The position numbers and the translations under genes were made by a program. This document shows, one piece after another, positions 58,036 through 64,000 of a stretch of 64,000 nucleotides of DNA (the first letter of the stretch is position 1; each line of letters starts with the position of its first letter). Location of the stretch: assembly GCF_000717175.1 (NCBI RefSeq), contig NZ_JNYD01000008.1, positions 124,001 through 188,000 of the forward strand. Reading direction: 5' to 3'. This stretch comes from Pseudonocardia autotrophica (lineage in GTDB: Bacteria; Actinomycetota; Actinomycetes; Mycobacteriales; Pseudonocardiaceae). The notes beneath the pieces were generated by a model that had not been told where the DNA came from, did not search any database, and saw nothing but the letters and a program-made list of their open reading frames with translations.

Positions 58036-59259
58036 ATGACTCCCATGCGGATCGCGTGCGTCGGCGCCGGCCCCGGCGGGCTCTTCTTCGCCGTTCTCGC
58101 GACGAGAATCCCCGGCGTCACCGATGTCACCGTGTTCGAACGGGCCGCGGAAGGCGCGCCGCGCGGATGGGGCGTCGTCTTCTGGCCGGACCTCGTGGCA
58201 CAGGTCGAGGCCGTCGACCCGCCTTTCGCCGAGTCGTTGCGGGAATTCCGCTACACCTGGCACGACCAGGTCGTCGAGCTCGACGGATCCGACGTGCGGT
58301 TCACCGCGTCGGGTTACGCCATGGGGCGCCACCTCATGCAGAAGCTGCTCGTCGACCGGGCGCGCGAGGTCGGGGTGCGCGTCGAGTTCGAGCGGCCGAT
58401 CGGGCGCGCGGCCGACCTCGAGGGGTACGACCTGGTCGTCGCGGCCGACGGAGTGCGCAGCGTCCTGCGGGACCAGGCCTCCGCCATCCGTACGGAGGTC
58501 GTCGAGGGCCGCAACCGCTACATCTGGCTGGGCACGGAGAAGCAGTTCTCCTCGTTCAGCTTCCCTTTCGTGAAGAGCCCGGCGGGCTGGCTGTGGGCGC
58601 ACGCGTACGCCTTCGGCGAGGCCGGCAGCACCTTCATCGTGGAGACGACCGAGGAGACCTGGCGGGCCCTCGGCCTCGACACGCTCGGTCCGGACGAGAC
58701 GCTGCGCCTGCTCGAGTCGACCTTCGCCGAGCAGCTCGACGGGCACAAGCTCGTCCTGCAGGAGGAGGCGCGCGGAACTGCCCCCTGGCGGCGGTTCGCC
58801 ACGGTCCGCAACTCGGCGTGGACGGACGGGACCCTCGCGCTGGTGGGCGACGCCGCGCACACGACCCACTTCAGCGTCGGTTCGGGCACCCGGCTGGCGC
58901 TGGAGGACGCGATCGCCCTGGCCCGGCACCTGGAGCAGGCGCCGACCCTCGCGGAGGCCCTCGCCGGGTACGGGCGCGAGCGCGCCGAGGCCCTGGAGGT
59001 CACGGCGCGGCAGGCCCGGTCGAGCGCGGCCTGGTTCGAGGCCGTCCCACGGTACGTCGAGCGCCCGGCCCGGGACTTCGCCCGGCTGCTGGTCGAGCGA
59101 CGGCGCTTCGTCGCGCGCCGGACGCCGGGGCTCTACCTGGCGCTGCACCGGCTGACCACCGTGCCGGTGCTCGGCGCGGCGATCAACCGGACGCTCGCGG
59201 TCACCCGGACGGTTTTGCCGCGGGTGGTGGGGCCGCTGCGTCGCCGCTTCGCGGGCTGA
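58036..59259 (+). CDS. FAD-dependent monooxygenase (salicylyl-CoA/phenol hydroxylase-like)
   Basis: A 407-residue flavoprotein: FAD motif RIACVGAGPGGLFFAVLATR near residue 4, DG motif LVVAADGVRSVLRDQAS near 135 and LVGDAAHTTHFSVGSGTRLA near 270. The GWGVVFWPD and AHTTHFSVGSG segments resemble the N-terminal domain of anthraniloyl/salicylyl-CoA hydroxylases. Substrate unknown. ATG 58036, with ATG 58045 as an alternative. Its last 59 bases overlap, tail to tail, the end of the GNAT gene. Not in the conserved block: M. tuberculosis has nothing between ppk and fbiD here. Confidence 0.85.
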   Translation: MTPMRIACVGAGPGGLFFAVLATRIPGVTDVTVFERAAEGAPRGWGVVFWPDLVAQVEAVDPPFAESLREFRYTWHDQVVELDGSDVRFTASGYAMGRHLMQKLLVDRAREVGVRVEFERPIGRAADLEGYDLVVAADGVRSVLRDQASAIRTEVVEGRNRYIWLGTEKQFSSFSFPFVKSPAGWLWAHAYAFGEAGSTFIVETTEETWRALGLDTLGPDETLRLLESTFAEQLDGHKLVLQEEARGTAPWRRFATVRNSAWTDGTLALVGDAAHTTHFSVGSGTRLALEDAIALARHLEQAPTLAEALAGYGRERAEALEVTARQARSSAAWFEAVPRYVERPARDFARLLVERRRFVARRTPGLYLALHRLTTVPVLGAAINRTLAVTRTVLPRVVGPLRRRFAG

Positions 59260-60457
59260 GCAGGCGGGCGCGCACGTCCTGCACGAGCGCGGCGGCGACC
59301 CGTCGGGGCGGCTCGTGCCGGGCCCGCGCGGAGAGCACGCCGGGGACGTACCGGGTGAGCAGGGGCGTCGACGCCCGCTTGAGCTCGGCGTAGGCGCGGG
59401 TCGCGTGCCGCGCGGCGACCGGGGCGAGGCCGCGGACGGTGCACGGGACGAACCGGGTGTGGTGGGTCGTCCCGCGGTCGGCCCAGCGGAGCTTGTAGTC
59501 GAAGGCGTCGATGCGGAAGTCGAAGTCGAGGCCGAGGTCGAAGGCCAGCCGCACGCACTCCTCGATGAGGACGTTGCCGGCGCCCAGCGAGGCGCGGGAC
59601 TCGTCGAACGCCATGACGAAGCCCTCGAGCGCGCGCCCGGAGCGGTAGCAGACCGAGGCGGAGATCAGCTCGTCGTCGAGCGTCACGCCGACGACGAGCG
59701 GGCGAACCGCCGCACCGGCGGGGGTCCCGTCGAGCAACTCGTGGAAGAACACCTCGCCCGACCCGTCGCTGATCCACGGCGTGGTCTTGTGCCGGCGGAC
59801 CAGCCACTCGCGTTTGCGCGCGAAGATCCAGTCGACCGCCCGGTGCCCGAAGGCGGGATCGCCGTCGGAGCTGCGGAAGGCGACGGTGCCGGCCTTCTGC
59901 AGACGACGGCGGTTGCGCCGCATCTCCCACCGCAGCTTCTGGGGCCGGGTGGCCAGCCAGGCGTCGAACCCGTCCGCGGGCCGGACGGCGAGGGGCGAGG
60001 AGGTCGTCGAGGCGAATGCGAGCGAACCGAGACGACCGCCGACCGGGAGCGGTGCCTCGGGCTGGTGGTACACGGCGAGCACGTCGGCGAGCCGGGTCGC
60101 GTGCGCGGTCGCGAGCTCGAGGGCCTCCGCGGCGTGCTCGCCCGGCCGGACCAGGGGAGCGGCGTACTCCTGTGTGCTCCGGTTGCCGAGGTGGGCGGCC
60201 GTCGTGTGGCCGCGTCGGCGTTCGACGTGCAGGGGCCAGATCAGGAGGAGCTCGGCGCCGCGCCGCACGGTGATCACCGCCAGCTCGGCGCCGCGGGGCT
60301 CGGCCAGATGCGTCCACGCGACGCGGTTGTAGAGAAACGTCCGGCTCAGCGAATGATCGGGAACCGCGTCGAGCAGTTCGCCCCACCCGCTCTCGAGCGC
60401 GTCGAGTTCGGCCGTTGATCGCACCACCTCGACGGCAGGGCGAATGAAGGAATCCAT
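59201..60457 (-). CDS. GNAT acyltransferase, BioF2/FemAB-like (CelD type)
   Basis: A 418-residue protein of the Acetyltransf_6 group (PF13480-type), with SLSRTFLYNRVAWTHLAEP near residue 36, LRWEMRRNRRRLQKAG near 173 and a second GNAT half with ISASVCYRSGRALEGFVMAF near 265 and GAGNVLIEECVRLAFDLGLD near 290. Such proteins modify polysaccharides or cell-wall compounds. ATG 60457. It converges on, and overlaps by 59 bp, the flavin monooxygenase. Part of the accessory block between ppk and fbiD. Substrate unknown. Confidence 0.8.
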   Translation of the reverse strand: MDSFIRPAVEVVRSTAELDALESGWGELLDAVPDHSLSRTFLYNRVAWTHLAEPRGAELAVITVRRGAELLLIWPLHVERRRGHTTAAHLGNRSTQEYAAPLVRPGEHAAEALELATAHATRLADVLAVYHQPEAPLPVGGRLGSLAFASTTSSPLAVRPADGFDAWLATRPQKLRWEMRRNRRRLQKAGTVAFRSSDGDPAFGHRAVDWIFARKREWLVRRHKTTPWISDGSGEVFFHELLDGTPAGAAVRPLVVGVTLDDELISASVCYRSGRALEGFVMAFDESRASLGAGNVLIEECVRLAFDLGLDFDFRIDAFDYKLRWADRGTTHHTRFVPCTVRGLAPVAARHATRAYAELKRASTPLLTRYVPGVLSARARHEPPRRVAAALVQDVRARLLSPRSGDAAAPPPAAKPSG

Positions 60458-60644
60458 GCCTGGGGAACTCCGACGTCGGGACGGCGCGATTCACGGGCGG
60501 CCGTGGCGTCTTCTCCACCGATCCGGCTGCCGGGAGAATTGAGCCTAAAGCAGCGCCGCGGGTGCCGCGATTCGGGCCGGAGCGCCCGAATTGTCTTCGG
60601 CGAGCTTCCTCCTCGCCTCACACCGACCAGGGCAGGCTGACGCG
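60458..60644. other. Gap before the small membrane protein gene
   Basis: 187 bases with no gene on the plus strand. It includes upstream sequence for the GNAT gene and a short AT-richer stretch (60530-60545). The last 27 bases (60618-60644) coincide with the extreme end of the SPFH frame on the other strand. Confidence 0.3.
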
Positions 60645-61655
60645 ATGGTCGCCTCCCTCGTGCTGGTCGCCCTCGTCGTGCTCGCCGCCGTCAGCGGGGA
60701 GACCGGGCTGGGCGGGGCGGTCGCGCTCGCCGCCGTCGCGGTGCTGTGGTTCCTGGTCAACGGGCGGATGGAGGGGCCGACCCTCCTGATCGTCGCCCCG
60801 ACCCACGGGCTCACCGGCGGCGATCTCGCCGGCATCGCCGCCCTGGTGATCGCCGGGTGGCGCGCCGCCGCGGTCCTGCGTCGTCGACGCGCCGCCTGAG
60901 GGGGTCGAGCGCTCCAGGAACCGCAGCAGCTCGACAGGGAAGGGCAGGACCAGGGTGGAGTTCTTCTCCGCCGCCACCTCGACGACGGTCTGCAGCAGCC
61001 GCAGCTGCAGCGCGGCGGGATTGGCGGCCATCACCTGGGCCGCCTCGGCGAGCTGCTTCGACGCCTGCAGCTCGCCCTCGGCCGTGATCACCCGGGAGCG
61101 GCGCTCGCGCTCGGCCTCGGCCTGCCGCGACATCGAGCGCTTCATCGACTCCGGCAGCACCACGTCCTTGATCTCCACGCGGTCGATGTGCACGCCCCAG
61201 CCGACCGCGGGGTTGTCGATCATCAGCTCGAGGCCCTGGTTGAGCCGCTCGCGGTTGGAGAGCAGGTCGTCGAGCTCGCTCTTGCCGATGATCGAGCGCA
61301 GCGAGGCCTGCGCGACCTGCAGGATCGCCGAGCCGTAGTCCTGGACGTCGACGGCCACCCGCACCGGGTCGACCACGCGGTAGTAGACGACGGCGTCGAC
61401 CCGGACGGTGACGTTGTCGCTGGTGATCCCGTCCTGGGCCGGGATCGGCAGGGTCACGACCTGCATGCTGACCTTCTGCATGCGGTCCGCGATCGGGATG
61501 AGCGTCGCGAGCCCGGGCCCTCTCGTCTGCGGCTGCAGCCGGCCGAACCGGAAGACCACCCCCCGCTCGAACTGCTGCACCACGCGGACACTGGTCGCGG
61601 CGCTCACCAGCATCATGAAGCCGACGACCACGAGAACCATCCAGAGAACGGTCAT
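60618..61655 (-). CDS. SPFH/band 7 (slipin-like) membrane protein with extended C-terminus
   Basis: A 345-residue protein: one N-terminal membrane helix (VLWMVLVVVGFMMLV), then an SPFH domain (QQFERGVVFRFGRLQPQTRG, VRVDAVVYYRVVDPVRVAVD, GVHIDRVEIKDVVLPESMKR) and the helical region EAERERRSRVITAEGELQAS. It normally forms large membrane rings. The domain ends near residue 258 (FLERST). The last 87 residues are Asp/Gly/His-rich and lie wholly antisense to the gene at 60645-60899, so they may not be an evolved domain. ATG 61655 has GGGGAGG. Confidence 0.82.
   Translation of the reverse strand: MTVLWMVLVVVGFMMLVSAATSVRVVQQFERGVVFRFGRLQPQTRGPGLATLIPIADRMQKVSMQVVTLPIPAQDGITSDNVTVRVDAVVYYRVVDPVRVAVDVQDYGSAILQVAQASLRSIIGKSELDDLLSNRERLNQGLELMIDNPAVGWGVHIDRVEIKDVVLPESMKRSMSRQAEAERERRSRVITAEGELQASKQLAEAAQVMAANPAALQLRLLQTVVEVAAEKNSTLVLPFPVELLRFLERSTPSGGASTTQDRGGAPPGDHQGGDAGEIAAGEPVGRGDDQEGRPLHPPVDQEPQHRDGGERDRPAQPGLPADGGEHDEGDQHEGGDHRVSLPWSV
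60645..60899 (+). CDS. Small two-helix membrane protein
   Basis: An 84-residue protein: two hydrophobic segments (MVASLVLVALVVLAAV and AVALAAVAVLWFLVN) and a third weaker one (IAALVIAGWRAAAVL), ending in an Arg cluster. Third codon positions are almost all G or C, as for true genes here, whereas the antisense SPFH tail does not show this, so this frame is more likely the selected one. No recognised domain. No clear ribosome site before ATG 60645. Confidence 0.55.
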   Translation: MVASLVLVALVVLAAVSGETGLGGAVALAAVAVLWFLVNGRMEGPTLLIVAPTHGLTGGDLAGIAALVIAGWRAAAVLRRRRAA

Positions 61656-61711
61656 CACGCGCCTCCCCGCAAGCCTGGATTATCGACCCGCTCCCGGCCG
61701 TTGACCAGGCC

Positions 61712-62344
61712 TTACCGGCAGACGAAGAGCCCGGCCGTGCGGGGCCCGACGCCCAGGGTGCAGGCCTCGCGGAGGTCGGCCTCGGTGTCGACGTCCCGGC
61801 GCAGGCCGGGCAGCTCACCGGTCAGCGGGACGGCGCCCGACTCCTTGTGTGCGACGGCGGAGCCGGGGCCGAAGCGGGGATCGAGGGGGGCACCCGCGGG
61901 GGCGAGGAGGAGCGTGGTGCCGTCGCCCTGGGCGTCGGTGCAGAAGGCGCGGGTGGCGGCTTGCGCGATCGCCTCGTCGAGCTCCTCGGGCTTCAGGGCC
62001 GGGAGGTCGGCCTGCAGGGCGCCGCGGGCGAGGTCGCGTGGCAGCAGCGCGGCCCCGTGGACGAGAGCGGCGTTGAGGCCCGCCGCCGGCTCGTCGCGCA
62101 CGATCCGCACACCCGTCCCGGCCAGCTCCCGCCCGACGGTCGCGTCACTCGTCACGACGACGACGGCGGCCACGCGCCCGGCGGCCAGCACGGCGTCGAG
62201 GGTGTCCAGGGCGAGCGCGAGGGCGAGCTCGGCGTGCCGGGCCGGGTCGCCCACCCCGCCGTCGGCCGCCCCGCGCAGCCGGGACTTGGCCGCGTCGAGC
62301 CCCTTGACGGGCACGACCAGACCCACTTCGCGGCTGCTCACCAC
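61712..62344 (-). CDS. fbiD: Phosphoenolpyruvate guanylyltransferase of F420 synthesis
   Basis: A 210-residue CofC/FbiD nucleotidyltransferase, which in mycobacteria activates phosphoenolpyruvate with GTP to build the F420 side chain. LVVPVKGLDAAKSRLRGAAD at the start, ALQADLPALKPEELDEA near residue 110, and QGDGTTLLLAPAGAP near 140 are the landmarks. GTG 62344, or GTG 62341 one codon on. Counterpart of Rv2983. It fits the F420-type oxidoreductase at 25.9 kb and perhaps the luciferase-like enzyme at 35.4 kb. Confidence 0.9.
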   Translation of the reverse strand: MVSSREVGLVVPVKGLDAAKSRLRGAADGGVGDPARHAELALALALDTLDAVLAAGRVAAVVVVTSDATVGRELAGTGVRIVRDEPAAGLNAALVHGAALLPRDLARGALQADLPALKPEELDEAIAQAATRAFCTDAQGDGTTLLLAPAGAPLDPRFGPGSAVAHKESGAVPLTGELPGLRRDVDTEADLREACTLGVGPRTAGLFVCR

Positions 62345-62435
62345 CCCATCGTTCCACTCGGGGAGCGTGTCGGTGGACCGCGCCCGGGCGGGCAGGGAAG
62401 GATCGGCGTCGATCGACGACAGGAGAGGGGCACCG

Positions 62436-63194
62436 GTGGCGCGCGAGAAGGGCGGGTTCTGGGTCGGGGTGGCGGCCGCGGTCTTCTATCCGCTGTCGTA
62501 CCTGACGGGGAGCCCGCACTACGAGGGTCGTGAGCACCTGCCCGCGGAGGGCGGGGCGCTGGTCGTCGCGAACCACATCTCCTACCTGGACCCCGTGTAC
62601 ACGGCGCTGTGGGTGCACACCGCCCGCCGCGTGCCGCGCTTCCTGGCCAAGGCGAGCCTGTGGAAGATCCCGGTCTTCGGGAAGGTGCTGGCCGGCTCCG
62701 GGCAGATCCCGGTCTACCGCGACTCCGCCGACGCCCAGCAGAGCCTCCGCGCGGGCGTCGAGGGACTGACCGAGGGCAAGGTCGTGGTGATCTACCCGGA
62801 GGGCACGATCACGCGGGACCCCGAGGGCTGGCCCATGCACTCGCGCACGGGGGCGGCGCGGCTGGCGCTGTCGTCGGAGGTGCCGGTGTTGCCGATGGTG
62901 CACTGGGGAACCCGTGAGGTGTACGACCACTACAACAAGAAGTTCCGGCCACTGCCGCGGACGCAGATCACGGTGAAGGCCGGCGCGCCGATCGACCTGT
63001 CCGCGTACCGCGGCAGGCCGATCGACGCGACGATCCTCCGCGAGGTGACCGAGCTGTTCATGACCCGCTGCAAGGAGCTGCTCGCCGAGGTCCGGGACGA
63101 GACGCCGCCGCCGGGCTTCTACCGCCGGGCCGCCGGGGGCCGGACCGCCGAGGCGGCGACCCCGGAGGCCGAGCGGGACGGCGGGCCGGCGTGA
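62436..63194 (+). CDS. 1-acyl-sn-glycerol-3-phosphate acyltransferase (PlsC-like)
   Basis: A 252-residue acyltransferase: hydrophobic start ([16 protein letters not shown]), catalytic [10 protein letters not shown] (HX4D) near residue 48, and [17 protein letters not shown] near 117. GTG 62436 has AGGAGAGGGG upstream. It overlaps gpsA by GTGA: GpsA makes glycerol-3-phosphate and PlsC adds the acyl chain, so the pair supplies phospholipid precursors. A second enzyme of this family is at 358-1296. It diverges from fbiD. Confidence 0.9.
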   Translation: MAREKGGFWVGVAAAVFYPLSYLTGSPHYEGREHLPAEGGALVVANHISYLDPVYTALWVHTARRVPRFLAKASLWKIPVFGKVLAGSGQIPVYRDSADAQQSLRAGVEGLTEGKVVVIYPEGTITRDPEGWPMHSRTGAARLALSSEVPVLPMVHWGTREVYDHYNKKFRPLPRTQITVKAGAPIDLSAYRGRPIDATILREVTELFMTRCKELLAEVRDETPPPGFYRRAAGGRTAEAATPEAERDGGPA

Positions 63195-64000
63195 GGGGCC
63201 TCGCCAAGATCGCGGTCCTCGGTGCCGGGTCGTGGGGGACGGCGTTCGCCAAGGTCGTCGCCGACGCCGGGCGCGAGGTCGTGCTCTGGGCGCGGCGGCC
63301 CGAGGTGGCCGCTGCGATCCGCGACCGCCACGAGAACGCCGACTACCTGCCCGGTGTCGCCCTCCCCGAGAACCTCTCCGCGACGTCGAACGCCGCGGCG
63401 GCGCTCGACGGTGCGGACGCCGTCGTCCTCGCCGTGCCGTCGCAGACGCTGCGGGCGAACCTGGCGGACTGGAAGCCGCTGCTCCCGCCGGGGCGGACGC
63501 TGGTGAGCCTGGCGAAGGGCGTCGAGCTGGGGACGCTCAAGCGGATGAGCGAGGTGATCGCCGAGGTGGCGGCGGTGCCGGCGGAGCAGATCGCCGTCGT
63601 CTCCGGACCGAACCTGGCGCGGGAGATCGCACAGGGCGAGCCGACGGCCACGGTGATCGCGTGTGCGGACCACGAGCGGGCAGTGGAACTGCAGGCCGCC
63701 ACCTCGAACGACTACTTCCGCTCGTACACCAACACGGACGTCGTGGGCTGCGAGCTGGGCGGCGCGGGCAAGAACGTGATCGCGCTGGCCGTCGGGATCG
63801 CGGCGGGGATGGGGCTGGGCGACAACAGCCGCGCCTCGCTCATCACCCGCGGCCTGGCCGAGACCGCCCGCCTGGGCGCGGAGCTGGGCGCGGACCCGTT
63901 GACCTTCGCCGGGCTCGCCGGGCTCGGCGACCTGGTGGCGACGTGCTCGTCGCCGCTCTCCCGCAACCGCACCTTCGGCGAGCACCTGGGCCGCGGCGAG
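63191..64000 (+). CDS. gpsA: Glycerol-3-phosphate dehydrogenase, 5' part
   Basis: The first 270 codons of an NAD(P)-dependent enzyme that reduces dihydroxyacetone phosphate; the gene runs off the window. [20 protein letters not shown] is the Rossmann motif near residue 7; AKGVELGT near 110 and [20 protein letters not shown] near 196 contain the catalytic Lys, followed by [10 protein letters not shown] and [15 protein letters not shown] 63191 overlaps the plsC stop. Counterpart of Rv2982c. Confidence 0.95.
   Translation, partial: MRGLAKIAVLGAGSWGTAFAKVVADAGREVVLWARRPEVAAAIRDRHENADYLPGVALPENLSATSNAAAALDGADAVVLAVPSQTLRANLADWKPLLPPGRTLVSLAKGVELGTLKRMSEVIAEVAAVPAEQIAVVSGPNLAREIAQGEPTATVIACADHERAVELQAATSNDYFRSYTNTDVVGCELGGAGKNVIALAVGIAAGMGLGDNSRASLITRGLAETARLGAELGADPLTFAGLAGLGDLVATCSSPLSRNRTFGEHLGRGE

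Overview
The window is about 64 kb of very GC-rich DNA from an actinomycete. Gene order follows the Mycobacterium tuberculosis stretch Rv3027c to Rv2982c: GNAT/plsC, cysteine desulfurase, mnmA, MetE-like, ligA, ACT protein, gatCAB, lppZ, PH protein/ilvB, ilvN, ilvC, serA, leuB, gltX, IclR/leuCD, hupB, mutT1, ppk, fbiD, gpsA. Codon use, a DesA3-type desaturase pair and a cofactor F420 gene point to Mycobacteriales or Pseudonocardiales. Pseudonocardiaceae is my best guess; that is inference, because no rRNA is present.

Layout. 1-5.9 kb: lipid acyltransferases, tRNA thiolation (cysteine desulfurase and MnmA), a cupredoxin-like lipoprotein and a MetE-like protein. 6-11.5 kb: a TetR-controlled catabolic block (MFS importer, MaoC-SCP2 fusion, alpha/beta hydrolase, acyl-CoA ligase) whose three matching palindromic operators can be read directly. 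11.6-17.3 kb: ligA with an unusual insert, a BKACE enzyme and a reductase/desaturase pair. 17.4-22.8 kb: PucR and ACT regulators and gatCAB. 22.9-23.7 kb: a HepT/MntA toxin-antitoxin pair. 23.7-31.4 kb: lppZ, a dehydrogenase, an F420-type oxidoreductase, DoxX, a kinase-like protein, an aldo/keto reductase, ilvD and a PH protein. 31.5-45.2 kb: branched-chain amino acid and serine genes (ilvBNC, serA, leuB, cimA), with a large secreted subtilase, a luciferase-like enzyme and an EthD protein between them. 46.5-48.5 kb: gltX with tRNA-Gln and two tRNA-Glu. 48.8-54.4 kb: an Hsp70-like membrane protein, an IclR regulator, leuCD and hupB. 54.5-64 kb: mutT1, ppk, an accessory block (flavin monooxygenase, GNAT, SPFH), fbiD, an acyltransferase and the start of gpsA.

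How the genes work together. GltX, GatCAB and tRNA-Gln(CTG) are the parts of the indirect Gln-tRNA route. IlvB, IlvN, IlvC, IlvD, CimA, LeuB, LeuC and LeuD cover most of branched-chain amino acid synthesis. Both ilvB and cimA are preceded by tiny leaderless leader peptides rich in Leu/Ile/Val codons, followed by hairpins and T-tracts, so both look attenuated. leuCD faces a divergent IclR gene across a 17-bp operator.

Most unusual: three intergenic sites (17.3, 28.9 and 54.4 kb) each hold exactly three copies of a palindrome with core ATTATGGTTCCATAAC at a constant 41-42 bp spacing, and at the 17.3 kb site (partly at 28.9 kb) the flanking sequence is itself inverted about the middle copy. I know of no name for this element. 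Many genes also show a TANNNT box 6-9 bases before the start codon, suggesting leaderless mRNAs.
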